From: Astragalus membranaceus
Lineage: Eukaryota; Streptophyta; Magnoliopsida; Fabales; Fabaceae
Assembly: GCA_039519185.1 (NCBI GenBank)
Contig: CM076848.1
Coordinates: forward strand, 55,640,778-55,704,777
DNA length: 64,000 bases
Reading direction: 5' to 3'
The translations under genes were made by a program, and so were the position numbers. The notes below the pieces were generated by a model. The model did no database searches. It saw only the letters and a program-made list of their open reading frames with translations, and was not told where the DNA came from. Below are positions 53,305-63,912 of this stretch, in pieces (the first letter of the stretch is position 1; each line of letters opens with the position of its first letter).

Positions 53305-54666
53305 TCAAGCGGAATCCCCGGGTTGTTCATTGTTAGGGTGATTTTCCTTTTTTAGCCTTGGCTGAATACCATAATAACTAACATACCACTTCACGAACTT
53401 TCTGAGACCCGCGGCAAGATCCGTCGTCGGTTTGTAACCGAAATCTCTGTAAGCCATAGTCACATTAGCGTGCGTGTACGGTACGTCACCGTTTCGCGGC
53501 ATCTTGATGATATGTTTCTTCGCCTTTGTCGTCAACAATCCTTCCAAAATCGACACCAATTTCCCCACCGGCACCGGCGAAGTGTTACCAAGATTGTAAA
53601 CCCTAAGTTGCGCTGGTCCCTTCTTCTTTCCACCACTTCCGGTACTCTTCTCCGCCGTATCCAACGCTCCGATACATCCTTTCACGATATCATCGATATA
53701 CGTGAAATCACGCGCCACTTCCTTCCCTTCCTGCGTCTGATAAACATCAATGCTCTTTCCCTGGAGGATATCCTTCGTGAAAAAGAAATACGCCATGTCA
53801 GGTCTTCCCCAAGGACCGTACACCGTGAAGAATCGAAGTCCGGTGAGGGAGAGACCGTAGATATGGTTATAGGTATGAGCAATTTCCTCGCCGGCCTTTT
53901 TGGTGGCGGCGTAGAGACTCGCCGGACGATCAGTACGGTGAGACTCAGAGAAAGGATTATCTGTGTTGAGACCGTAAACAGAGCTTGATGAAGCCCAAAC
54001 AATTGACGGTTGAGGATTTGCGGCTTTGGCAACTTCTAGAAGGTTCACGAAACCAGCAATGTTAGACCTGATGTAAGATTGTGGATTCTGCATAGCGTAA
54101 CGAACTCCTGCTTGTGCCGCTAAGTGAAGGATGTGAGTAAACGGCACTACGTCGAAGAGTTTAGATAGCAACGGCGTGTCGTTTAGATCACCTTCGACTA
54201 TGAATATTTGGTGTTTGGATAGAAGTGCTTGTCTAGCGCGCTTCAACGACGGGTCGTAGTAGGAGTTGAAGTTATCGAGACCGAGGACACCGTCACCGCG
54301 TTTCTTTAAAGCGAGGGAACAGTGAGAACCGACGAAACCGGCTGCGCCGGTGACAAGTACTGACATGCCTTTGGGACGGGTTGGGGTAGAGGAGTGGCGG
54401 ACTTGTTTCTCCCAGGTGGCGCCACCGCCAAATGCGGAGGAGAGGAAATTTGTGTGAGTGTGGAGGTGGTGGTTGGTGGTGTCGGAGAGAGAGAGTGGAG
54501 GGTAATTGAAGGTGAAAAGGAAAACGACGACGAGTGCTATTAAGAGGGTGGCACGAAAGAGAAGTTTGGAAGAAGCGTTTAAGAGTTTAGTGCTGTTAAC
54601 TCTACGGATGTAGCTGTTGTAACGCTCTAGTTTAATGGTTTTGCTAGTGTCTGGTGGAGAAGCCAT
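53305..54666 (-). CDS. GAE: UDP-glucuronate 4-epimerase
   Basis: Converts UDP-glucuronate to UDP-galacturonate, the donor for pectin, in the Golgi. 453 residues, intronless like the Arabidopsis GAE genes. Start taken at the ATG at 54664-54666 (MASPPDTSKTIKLERYNSY), because plant GAE6-type proteins begin this way; the frame continues upstream without support. One membrane anchor at residues about 35-53 (type II, catalytic part in the Golgi lumen). Extended short-chain dehydrogenase fold: NAD motif TGAAGFVGSH (106-115), catalytic serine region WASSSSVYG (about 223-231), and YAATK (252-256). Ends GDSA. No stop or frameshift: a functional gene. The closest group by eye is GAE6/GAE1; the exact orthologue is not certain. 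Confidence 0.95.
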   Translation of the reverse strand: MASPPDTSKTIKLERYNSYIRRVNSTKLLNASSKLLFRATLLIALVVVFLFTFNYPPLSLSDTTNHHLHTHTNFLSSAFGGGATWEKQVRHSSTPTRPKGMSVLVTGAAGFVGSHCSLALKKRGDGVLGLDNFNSYYDPSLKRARQALLSKHQIFIVEGDLNDTPLLSKLFDVVPFTHILHLAAQAGVRYAMQNPQSYIRSNIAGFVNLLEVAKAANPQPSIVWASSSSVYGLNTDNPFSESHRTDRPASLYAATKKAGEEIAHTYNHIYGLSLTGLRFFTVYGPWGRPDMAYFFFTKDILQGKSIDVYQTQEGKEVARDFTYIDDIVKGCIGALDTAEKSTGSGGKKKGPAQLRVYNLGNTSPVPVGKLVSILEGLLTTKAKKHIIKMPRNGDVPYTHANVTMAYRDFGYKPTTDLAAGLRKFVKWYVSYYGIQPRLKKENHPNNEQPGDSA

Positions 54667-54777
54667 TTCTACAGATGCAAATTGAATTTGATTGATGGAG
54701 TCTGCTATTGCTGTCAGTGTGTGTTGTGTTTGTGTTGGAGAGAACAAAGTTGTTTCAAGCAAGAGCGAAAAAGGGGC

Positions 54778-54783
54778 TATATA
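54778..54783 (-). promoter_or_regulatory. Likely TATA box of the epimerase gene
   Basis: Minus strand reads ggTATATAGcccc about 112 bases before the ATG, giving a leader of about 80 bases. CT-rich and GA-rich tracts upstream (54890-54920) are typical of plant promoters. Confidence 0.5.
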
Positions 54784-55104
54784 CCTCTAAATGTGTTTGT
54801 GTGTGTGAGTTTCTGTGTTTATGTGAGACCGAGAGCTGATTTGAGGTTGAGCCCTGAAGTTTCAAGGATGTCAAAAGATTAATATAAAGGGAAGGGGGGA
54901 GATGAGAGAGAAATTGAGATGGGTTGGTGTTGGTTGGAGACCACTTTCTTTTTCTTCTTAACTATTCTCACCATCACACTTATGATGGAAAGTGCGAGTA
55001 GTAATACTAATTTAATTCTAATCTCTTACGTAAAATAATAGAAATACCGGTAATTTCTCGCATGAAAATCAGCAGTAATTCGCAAAATCACATTTTTTCA
55101 CATA

Positions 55105-55300
55105 TGTTATTATCGGTGAAAGAGATAAAAGAGAAGATGAAATATCTTCATTGATAAATAAAATTAGACCGTACATCTTACCATATCTCACTAGCCGTAT
55201 ATATACTAATAGATACTAACTAGAGTTAAACTAAACTAATAAGAATACTAATAATTACTAACTAGAGTTAAACTAAAACTATTTATTACAATAGGTAATA
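55105..55300 (-). repeat. 3' LTR of the Copia element
   Basis: In element orientation it begins TATTACC and ends GATAATAACA, thus TA...CA rather than TG...CA. It contains two ~40-bp repeats around actaactagagttaaacta and a TATATATA (about 55198-55206). Confidence 0.9.
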
Positions 55301-55861
55301 CCCCCTCACAAGCTGGACTATGGATGTCCATGAGGCCAAGCTTGGACACCATAGCATTGAAGGAAGGAGATAATAAAGGCTTGGTAAGCACATCGGCAAG
55401 CTGGGAAGCAGAGGAAACCGGTAATAGAGATGCACCAAGCCATTCTGAATCTTCTCATGGACAACGTGGCAATCAATCTCAATATGTTTTGTACGTTCAT
55501 GAAAAATGGGATTATGTGCTAGGTAGAGAGCACTCTTGTTGTCACTGTAAACAGAGGTGGGGCTGTCAAAGGTTATGTGCAAATCATGAAATAAGTATTG
55601 GAGCCATTGGATTTCACAAGTTAGGCTAGCCAAGGCACGGTATTCTGCTTCAGAACTGGACCTGGACACAGTGGATTGTTTCTTGGACTTCCATGATAGT
55701 AATGAAGAGCCAAGAAAAACACAATAACCTGAAACAGACCTACGAGTAGAAGGACAGCTAGCCCAGTCGGAATCGGCAAAACCGGAAAGCTTGAGAGGAG
55801 CAGAAGTAGAGTCGAAAAGACCCTTAGCAGGAGCCCCTTTGAGATACTTTAAAACCCTCAC
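55286..55861 (-). pseudogene. Copia RNase H region
   Basis: VLKYLKGAPAKGLF, SGFADSDWASCPSTRRSVSGY, SSSEAEYRAL, SVYSDNKSALYL and HIEIDCHVVHEKI are the usual Copia RNase H landmarks (catalytic Asp, Glu, Asp visible). A frameshift near 55435 replaces the expected C-terminal tail. Confidence 0.85.
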
Positions 55862-55905
55862 AGCAGCATGATGATGAACTTGAAGAGGTTTGGAGATGAA
55901 CTGGC

Positions 55906-56805
55906 TTAATTGTTGGACAATGAAGGCAAGGTCAGGACGAGTGGTGGTGATATATAATAATCTGCCAACGAGTCTTCTGTATGTGGAGATATCGTCAAAA
56001 GGAGGGGAAGCGTGTCATGAAGCTTCAAAGAGGAATCATAGGGAGTGGAGCTGGGCTTTATTGCAAGGGACCCACTGTCTTCAAGGAGTTCTAGGGCATA
56101 CTTTCTTTGGTTAAGAAAAATACCTTGTTTAGAACGTGCCACTTCTAAGCCAAGGAAGAACCAGAGGTTGCCAAGATCCTTGATTCTGAACTTTGAATCA
56201 AGGAATTTCTTCACCAAGGTAATTTCTTCTAAACTGTTTCTAGCTAAGACAATATCATCTACATAAACTAGGAGAGCAGTGAAATGAGTGTCTTTGAACT
56301 TGGTAAAGAGGGAGTGGTCAGCAGTGGATTGTGAATACCCCAAGGAGATTAGAGCAATGGAGAGTTTAGAATACCACTGTCTGCTGGCTTGTTTGAGACC
56401 ATAGAGTGATTTGTTGAGCTTGCATACTCTTGTGGTAGAGGAGGTAGAGTCAAAAGGTAGTAAGCCAGGAGGTAATGCCATATAGACCTCTTCATTGAGG
56501 TCTCCATGTAAGAAAGCATTGTTAACATCTAGTTGCTCCAAGTGCCAACCCTTAATAGCAGCCAGAGAAAGAAGAGTGCGAATGGTAGTTAACTTGGCAA
56601 CAGGGGAGAAAGTATCAAAGTAGTCTACCCCTTCCATTTGAGTGTAACCTTTGGCGACCAGGCGTGCTTTATATCTCTCAATAGAACCATCAGCATGATG
56701 TTTGATTTTGTAAACCCATTTGCACCCTATGGGTTGTTTTCCCGGTGGCAAATCAACAATGGACCAAGTATTGGTGGATTCAAGAGCATCCAATTCAGCT
56801 TTCAT
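55906..56805 (-). pseudogene. Copia reverse transcriptase region
   Basis: Open from about 56950 in this frame: IGCKWVYKIKHHADGSIERY, KARLVAKGYTQ, LDVNNAFLHGDL and YVDDIVLA (the YxDD active site). Ends early at 55906 because of a frameshift near 56000; the connecting part to RNase H is in another frame. Confidence 0.88.
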
Positions 56806-57013
56806 AGCTACCTGCCAACAATCAAACTTGCATGTCTGGGCATAGGTTTTGGGTTCTGTGATAAAACTAATGGCTAAACAAAAATGTTTGTAAGTTGGGC
56901 TACAATTGTTGTAAGATAATACTGAGGAAAGGGGATAGTTAGAATTACCTGAGGACGGCTCTGGCAGCTGAGAGGACAGTAAATTGCAGTGATAGTCTGA
57001 GAGGTATCTTGGT

Positions 57014-59236
57014 CTATGTTTGACTCGAGTTGATTGGCGGAGAGGGGCAGGAGGAGCTATTTGGCGAGAGGAGGTAGTGGTGGGTGCATGGGGGGAGGAT
57101 AGTAGGACAAGTCAGAGGAACTGATGGAAGGGTACTAGGGAGGTTAGGAGGAATGTTGGGAGGATCATAAGACAGATCAGAGGTATCAAGGGTGACTAGG
57201 GGAGTGGTGGAGTGATTTGGTTTAGTAGTTGTAGTGGTGGCAAAGGGAAAGACAGGTTCATGGAAGATTACATTCCTAGAAACATAGAATTCATTTGTGT
57301 TTATGTCATATAGTAGGTAGCCTTTAGTGCCTTCCCTATAGCCAAGAAAGATGGATTTCCGAGCACGAGGTTCAAATTTGGTTCTATGGTGGTGAAGAGT
57401 AGAGGAGAAGGCAAGGCAACCAAAAACCCTAAGGTGTAAGAGCGTGGGAGTAGCTGAGTAGAGGACTTCATAAGGGGATTTGTTTTTGAGTAAGGGAGTA
57501 GAAAGTCTGTTTACGATGTGGGTGGCTTGTTGGATGGAGAGGTGCCAAAAGTTGGAGGGAAGATGAGATTGAAATGAAAGGGCACGGGCAACATTGAGAA
57601 TGTGCTGGTGTTTTCTTTCTACAATACCATTTTGTTGTGGTGTTTCAACACATAATCGTTGGTGTATGATTCCTTTGGAGAGGAAGAAATCATTCATGAG
57701 AAATTCGGGACCATTATCACTACGAAGACATTTTAGTTTCTTTTGGAATTGGGTGTCTATGAATTCAATGAAATTTCGTATGTGGTCTCTAGTTTCACCC
57801 TTGTTGTTCATGAAAATAGTCCAAGTGAAGCAACTAAAATCATCTACCAGAGTTAAAAAGTACTTATGGCCAGAAATGGATGAGGTAGCATAAGGCCCCC
57901 ATATATCAACATGTAGTATGTCTAATATAGCAGAAGAATGAGTAATGCTATGTGGAAAAGGTAAATTTCGTTGTTTCGCAAAATGACAAGTATCACATGG
58001 TTTGGAACGAGAATTAAAAGAAACAAAAGGGAATTGATGTGAAAGGCATTTGTGTATAGGTGTAGACAAGTGTCCTAGTCTATAATGCCAAATAGTGGTA
58101 GCATCATTATTATGAGAGGCTAAATGGGAGGTATTGCAAGAGCCAGTCCGAGATTTCAAATCTGGTGAGGAGGTATCCAGCACATACAATTTGCCAATCC
58201 TCTTAGCTGGATATCCAGTCATCCTCGGGTGGGAGAGCTGCAAAATTATACAACAATCAGGTTGTAACTTCACATCATATAAAAGGGAATCAAAAAGGGT
58301 AGTAACCGAAATGATATTAACATGAAATGAGGGAAAGTAATAAACATCATGAAGGATCAAGGAAGAGGAAATGTGAACAGAACCAGCAACTGTTGTGGTA
58401 ACAGTATCACCATTAGGCATTGTCATGGATTTAGGGGTAATGTTGTAAGTGGAAGTAAAATTGGCAAAGGTGTGGGTGATGTGGTCGGTGGCTCCAGTGT
58501 CTACTATCCAAAAATTATTGTTCTTACCATTTGAGGGTGGGGAAACAGAGGTGTGTGTAGCGGATGTGGTGGGATAAATGGAATTCACAGTGGCTGGCTG
58601 AGCGGTTTGCAAGTTTGATTGCTGAAGTAGCTGTAAAATCTGCTGGTATTGCTCTTGAACGGTGTGGAGTGATGGACCGAACGCAACGGTGGAGGAGGTA
58701 GGGCTCAATTCTTGCACAGTGTTTGAAGAAGAATTGGTGGCAAGAGCAAAGGGAGCTTTGAAATTGCTCTTGCGATGCGGGAAACCTGGAGGATATTCGT
58801 GCTTCATGAAGCATGTTTCAATGGTATGATTAGTGCGTCCACAATGAGTAGAGAGACGGTTGCCACGACCACCGGCGAAAGAACCACGTTCTCGGCCTCT
58901 GCCACCAGTAAGAGGAACACATGACGGAGCTTGAGAGAACTGAGTCACTGAAGATTGATTCTCAATGGTCGAGTCAGTGGTGTGGTTGGTAGCGAGTTGT
59001 CGTTCTTGTTGAAGAACCATGGAGAACACATTGTCAATCGACGGCAGAGGAATCATTAACATAATCTGTGACCGAACATGTGAAAATTGGTCATTCAAAC
59101 CCTTCAAGAACTTGATGACCTTGTCTTGTTCTTTGAAGTTACGGTGATCAGTAGCAGCGCCACAGGAACAGGGAATAGCGCAAGTGCAATCACGAATTGG
59201 ACGATAATTCTCGATTTCTTCCCACAGTGTTGTCAA
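57014..59236 (-). pseudogene. Copia gag C-terminus, protease and integrase
   Basis: About 740 codons open. The protease active site is IVDTGATDHIT (about 58485-58515); the pre-integrase zinc region has WHYRLGHLS; the integrase core shows DILHVDIWGPY, RSDNGPEF and ETPQQNGIVERKH (D, D, E visible). A short Cys/His stretch (THCGRTNHTIETC) is the gag knuckle. The frame is lost near 57085; the natural continuation toward the reverse transcriptase is in a neighbouring frame. Confidence 0.88.
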
Positions 59237-59545
59237 TTTAGTGAAATCAGAAGAAATATCGAAAGTACCTTGCTGGAATCGAGCCAGTTCTTCTTAAATG
59301 TCAGCAATGCGGAAGATATCACCCTGTGAGAAGCGTTTCTCAAGATTCTGCCAAACCACGGAAGCACGATTGCACCAGAATAAGGATTTTGCGATTGTTT
59401 CAGAAATAGATCGTTGAAGCCATGAGAGTACCAAGCTGTTACAACGATTCCATGGTTCATAATAGAGAGGATCAGAGACAGCAGGAGGTGTGAGGCTTCC
59501 ATCCACGAATTTGATTTTGTTCTTGGAAATTAGGGCAACTTTCAT
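59237..59545 (-). pseudogene. Copia gag N-terminal part
   Basis: NKIKFVDGSLTPPAV, SLVLSWLQRSISETI and VVWQNLEKRFSQGD are the Copia gag pattern. A TAA at 59294-59296 separates it from the same frame downstream, which runs on into the protease. Upstream (59546-59990) is leader with a weak Arg-rich frame. Confidence 0.8.
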
Positions 59546-60000
59546 TGATCGAGATCAGGTTTGGTAGTTCTGTTGTCGAGAGCAGGTTGGACAAGAACAA
59601 GGGATGGGTTTTCGTTTGGATGCATATAATAGGGATTCGGTGGATTGGTGGCAAAATCAGAGTATGTAGTCGCCATTGGAGGAGCAGGTGAAGAAGGAAC
59701 AGAGACATGATTTGAAGGAAACGGAGGTGCAACGCGACGGTGCTACGCGAAGATGCGAGGCGAAGCAAACATGGGTGTGACGCGAAGCAGACAGGAGTGC
59801 GACGCGGAAGTCGACGAGGAGACACAGACTTGGAGAGCGGGGTTACAGAGTAAAGGAAACAAAGAAAAAAACAGAATTACGATCTCAGGAAAAGGGAAGC
59901 GAAGAGTTACTGAGTGAAAAGAACAGGGTTACGGTTTCTATTGTGGTAACTTTGGAACAGTTCTAATTAGTGGGAGTGATTTTTCTTTCTCCTGATACCA

Positions 60001-60197
60001 TGTTATCATCAGTGAAAGAGATAAAAGAGAAGATGAAATATCTTCATTGATAAATAAAATTAGACCGTACATCTTACCATATCTCACTAGCGGTATATAT
60101 ACTAATAGATACTAACAAGAGTTAAACTAAACTAATAAGAATACTAATAGATACTAACTACAGTTAAACTAAAACTATTTATTTACAATAGGTAATA
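60001..60197 (-). repeat. 5' LTR of the Copia element
   Basis: 197 bp; pairs with 55105-55300. The base-pairing tRNA-Met site lies directly inside at 59988-60000. Confidence 0.9.
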
Positions 60198-60202
60198 ACA
60201 TA

Positions 60203-61049
60203 CCCCCTTTCCTACTTTGTATTCTTGTATTAAGTATTATGGTGTGTGTGGGGGATGGAGAAATACCAATACTTACATACACCATGTGCTCTTCACGTGC
60301 CGAGAAATTTGTCAACAATTTGGTCTAAATTCAAAGCCATTATTGTTAATTATTGTATTTTAATTTTTTTAATTTTAGATTTACTCATCATAATTAAGAT
60401 ATGTCAGTAGTGCTAAATTGTTTGTTATAAGAGCATTATAAAAGAGGGGTTTGGCAAGTAACCAAACCTGGCCAAAGAATATAGAATTGTTAGCATTGAT
60501 CAACTGGACTATAGAACTATTTGAAGTATATGGAGGATGGTCAGATCAGATTTACTCAAAAGTCAATGGGTTCCGACTCTGAATGTTCCCCCGAGCCTTC
60601 AACTTCATTATCGACCAAGATAAATTGGTTAGATTTTTGAAGATTGTGCGAATGTGCCAATTGGCCACCGACTATATTGCTAAAGAATAGAATAGATCGT
60701 TTTCACATTTATCATTATCATTATTATTATCTAGTATTATAATAATTGTTAGAATATTTTATGTTGTTATGTAGGAGTAACATTTTGCAGTACTCGTTAC
60801 TTTAAATAATGCAATTTAGAACCAGATTTGATTACAAATTGGTTCACTGTAAAGCAGAATAATTACACTTAGATTGACTAATAGTATTTTTGAATCTAGT
60901 AATGTACCATCAATACCAAATATTTTCATCCACAAATAAAGTTAAGGAATGAGCCAATAAGCTGAAAATAGAGTGTTGGTCAATGTGTGTTTCCTACTCA
61001 ATACATTAACGCAGAGAGAATTTTAAAGGTTGGTTTTGCTACTAGCTGA
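60203..61049. other. Intergenic, nothing recognised
   Basis: AT-rich DNA. A (ATT)n-like patch near 60708-60740. No gene or clear element end. Confidence 0.45.
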
Positions 61050-61250
61050 AGATCTTTTGGTGGATAGGTTAGTGGCATTAGAAAATATAGATCGTTTGAC
61101 TGGGGAAGAAATGAATAAAATTGAAGCTGTTATATGATGGAGGGCTTAATGGGTATTAGGAGTTTGGGGCATAGGGTAATAAAAAAAAGAAAATGGACTT
61201 CATTGCAATCCAAGAAACGGAGATGGAGGGGAGGATATGTTTTATGATAA
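61050..61250 (+). pseudogene. LINE-1 ORF2 start (endonuclease N-terminus)
   Basis: The phrase MDFIAIQETEMEGRI (about 61192-61236), preceded by a GIRSLGHRV-like stretch, is the start of the L1 endonuclease, with the catalytic Glu in QET. Several stops. The endonuclease continues at 63335 after 2 kb of other elements, so it was split by insertion. Confidence 0.6.
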
Positions 61251-61259
61251 ACGTATACT

Positions 61260-61494
61260 TTAAGTAGAGTTCGGTGGCTAAACGCATTCTATGTGTAGAA
61301 AAATATACTGAATATTATTTCAAGTGTGTCTAAACTCTAAAGTACAAACGCTAATCTGTTTAAATAGGCTATTCTAAACCTACTCCTAACGGGCCTGATA
61401 ATTGGGCCGGATAAATAATCACAATGATATTACACTATTTACAACACTCCCCTTCAAGCTGGTGAATGGATATCTATCATTCCCAACTTGGATG
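61260..61494 (-). mobile_element. Copia LTR and RNase H tail, relic
   Basis: On the minus strand: end of the polyprotein (KLGM..DIHS pattern, 61465-61494), polypurine tract ccagcttgaagggga (61447-61461), then an LTR starting TGTTGTAAATAG at 61446 and running to about 61260. Parallels the architecture at 55286-55330. Confidence 0.6.
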
Positions 61495-62991
61495 TAAGTA
61501 CTTTGTCTCTAAAGATATTGCGTTTCATGAGAATGTGTCCTACTTCACTCGTCCTCAGCTTCAGGGGGAGAGCATTCATGATGTAGAATCTGATTCCGAG
61601 TTTTTGGTTCTACATGAGTCGTCTGTGACTCATGTCTTAAGTCCTACTACTGGTCCTGCTTCCACAAGTCCTACAATTGAGTCTCCCAAGTCGCCTGTGA
61701 ATCATGTGTCAAGTTACTGATCCTGCTTTCACAAATACAGAACCTGAGTCACGTACTTCTATTTTGGTCCCTCCTCTGTCGTCTGTTTTGCAGGAACCAT
61801 CATCTTCGACACCGGCAAAAATTAAGGCTGGTGAGCCAACCTTGGTGTATCAGAGAAGAAGTAAGACCGACCAGCTCCAGACACAGCCCCAATTGCCTGA
61901 AACGGAGGTAAGTACTGAAATTCACCCTCCTATTAGTGATTCCCAGAGTTCTGACCCTTGTGACACTGAGTCAGATGATTTGCCTATTGCCTTGAGGAAA
62001 GGAAAAAGATCTTGTGGCAAATATCCTATTTCTCAGTTTATCTTTTCTAAACATCTTTCTCTGCAGCATCAGTGTTTTATTTCAGCTGTTGACTCTGTGA
62101 TAATCTCATCATCTGTTCAAGAAGCATTCAAAGATAGAAATTGGGTCCAAGCTATGGATGAGGAAATGAAAGCACTTGAGAAGAATGAAACGTGGGAAAT
62201 TGTTGAGAGACCCAGAAGCAAGAAGCCCATTGGTTGTAGGTGGATCTATACAGTCAAGCACAGGTCAGATGGTACTATTGATCGGTACAAGGCAAGAATA
62301 GTGGCTAAAAGATTCACACAGACCTGTGGCATTGATTATGAGGAGACTTTTGCTCCCGTAGCAAAGATGAACACTGTTCGGATCTTACCATCACTTGCTG
62401 CCCACTCCAGGTGGGAACTAAACCAATTTGATGCCAAAAATGCATTATTGCATGGAGATTTAGAGGAGGAGGTGTATATGGAGATTCCTCCAGGATTTGG
62501 TCCAACAGAGGGAACAAACAAGGTGTGCCGATTAAGGAAAGTTTTATATAGGCTAAAACAGTCACCTCGAGCATGGTTTGGGAGATTTACAAAGGCAATG
62601 GTTACTTAGGCTATATGCAAAGCCAGAGAGATCACACTCTTTTCTTCAAACATTCACAAGATGGAAAACTGGCTATACTTCTTGTTTATGTTGATGATGT
62701 AATTATTGCAGGTGACGATTTGGCTGAGAGGCAGCTACTCAAGGAGAAATTATCAGCAGTGTTTGAAATGAAGGACCTTGGGCAACTTAAGTATTTCTTG
62801 GGAATCAAGGTAGCCTACTCAAAACAAGGCATTTTTATCTCTCAAAGAAAGTATGTGCTTGAACTCTTGCAGGAAACTGGAAAACTTGGATGCAAACCTA
62901 CGAGTGTTCCCATAGAACAGAATCACTAAATTAGCTTTGAAGAAGAAAGTGCCAAAGTTGACAAGGTCCAATATCAGAGATTGGAGGGAAA
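61487..62991 (+). pseudogene. Copia integrase tail and reverse transcriptase, relic
   Basis: KYFVSKDIAFHENVSYF is the integrase C-terminal end; then a Ser/Pro-rich linker; then WVQAMDEEMKALEKNETWEI, IGCRWIYTVKHRSDGTIDRY, FDAKNALLHGDLEEEVYM, LVYVDDVIIAGDD and LKYFLGIKVAYSKQGIFISQ. Frameshifts near 61715 and 62607 and a stop near 62928 interrupt it. It ends at 62991 in the middle of the usual YQRLVGKL motif, exactly at the TRIM-like element. A different lineage from the element at 55105. Confidence 0.85.
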
Positions 62992-63322
62992 ATTGGGCGT
63001 AACTCAACCTCACAAAACCGGCTTGTAATGTGAGGATTGCCTCATCATTATATACTCTTTTGAGACCATATCTCTAGTCAGTGTGGGACTTGGGTTTCTC
63101 CCAATACACCCCCTCAAGCCCAACACTATTGGGCTTGGTGCGTGGATAATAATGGTGGGTGGCCCGAAGGATCTAGGATAGACTTTGATACCATATTAGA
63201 ATGTGGATTGGGCGTAACTCAACCTCACAAAACCGGCTTGTAAGGTGAGGATTGCCTCATCATTATATGCTCTTATGAGACCATATCTCTAGTCAATGTG
63301 GAACTTGGGTTTCTCCCAATAC
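62992..63322 (-). mobile_element. TRIM-like mini LTR element
   Basis: Two direct repeats, 62992-63108 and 63194-63322, share ttgggcgtaactcaacctca...cttgggtttctcccaatac. Between them on the minus strand are a primer-binding site TGGTATCAAAGTC (63181-63193) and a polypurine stretch ttgaggggg (63109-63117). No coding room: a terminal-repeat retrotransposon in miniature. The left repeat lacks its outer ~13 bases. Confidence 0.75.
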
Positions 63323-63334
63323 TATGGGAAAGCT

Positions 63335-63912
63335 AAACGTATTGAAAAAGGGGCTTTAGTGGGGATTTTAGTGTCTAGTGGGGGATTTCAATTATATGTT
63401 GGGTGTCAGAGTGAATATTAGAGGGTTGGGTTACTTTGAAACTTTGGTTGATAAACAAAAATTGACGAATTTTAGGGTTTTTTTAATGACTTACACCTAA
63501 ATGATGTCCCTCCTAGAAATGAGGTTTACATGGGTTCATCCTAAAGGAATCACAATGAGCAAACTTGACTGTATTCACGTGTCAGCTGATTGGCTTGAGG
63601 AGTGGGGAAAATACGTCCTTGTGGGTCTTCTCAAGAGATATTTCTAAACAATGCCCCATTGTCCTTAGGTATTTTTCTCCCAACTGGGGTCCGAAACCTC
63701 TTCCCTTCATTAACTATTGGCTAAGTCATGCGTTTTCAGCCCCACTGTCCTTAAGTATTAATTATTCTCCCAATTGGGGTCCGAAACCTTTTCCCTTCAT
63801 TAACTATTGGCTAAGTCATGTGTTTTCAGCCAGGTGGGGTCAGAAATTTAGTCCTCCTCCTTCTGGGGCGATGGGGTATATCATGAAGGAAAATCTTAAG
63901 ATGCTCAAGTGA
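63335..63912 (+). pseudogene. LINE-1 endonuclease, C-terminal part
   Basis: LVGDFNYMLG-like, then VSADWLEEWG and SRDISKQCPIVLRYFSPNWGPKP (the SDH-like motif is altered to SKQ) are the second half of a plant L1 endonuclease, in more than one frame. It continues out of the window as degraded sequence. A 72-bp piece is duplicated inside (about 63676-63750 and 63764-63836). Confidence 0.65.
63676..63836 (+). repeat. Direct duplication, about 88-bp period
   Basis: tctcccaa(c/t)tggggtccga ... ctaagtcatg(c/t)gttttcagcc occurs twice in tandem within the LINE relic. Confidence 0.85.

Larger units (their letters stand above)
55105..60197 (-). mobile_element. Copia retrotransposon, full length but mutated
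   Basis: 5093 bp with LTRs at 55105-55300 and 60001-60197 (about seven differences in 196 bp) and the duplication ACATA (55100-55104, 60198-60202). Order on the minus strand: gag, protease, integrase, reverse transcriptase, RNase H, i.e. Copia. The primer-binding site (TGGTATCAGGAG on the minus strand, ends at 60000) matches initiator tRNA-Met; the polypurine tract (gcttgtgaggggg) abuts the left LTR. One stop and at least three frameshifts interrupt the polyprotein. Its 3' LTR faces the epimerase gene. Confidence 0.93.

Noticed and set aside
53470..54032. Other frames over the epimerase gene
   Set aside because: Shadows of the conserved GAE frame, with no motifs of their own.
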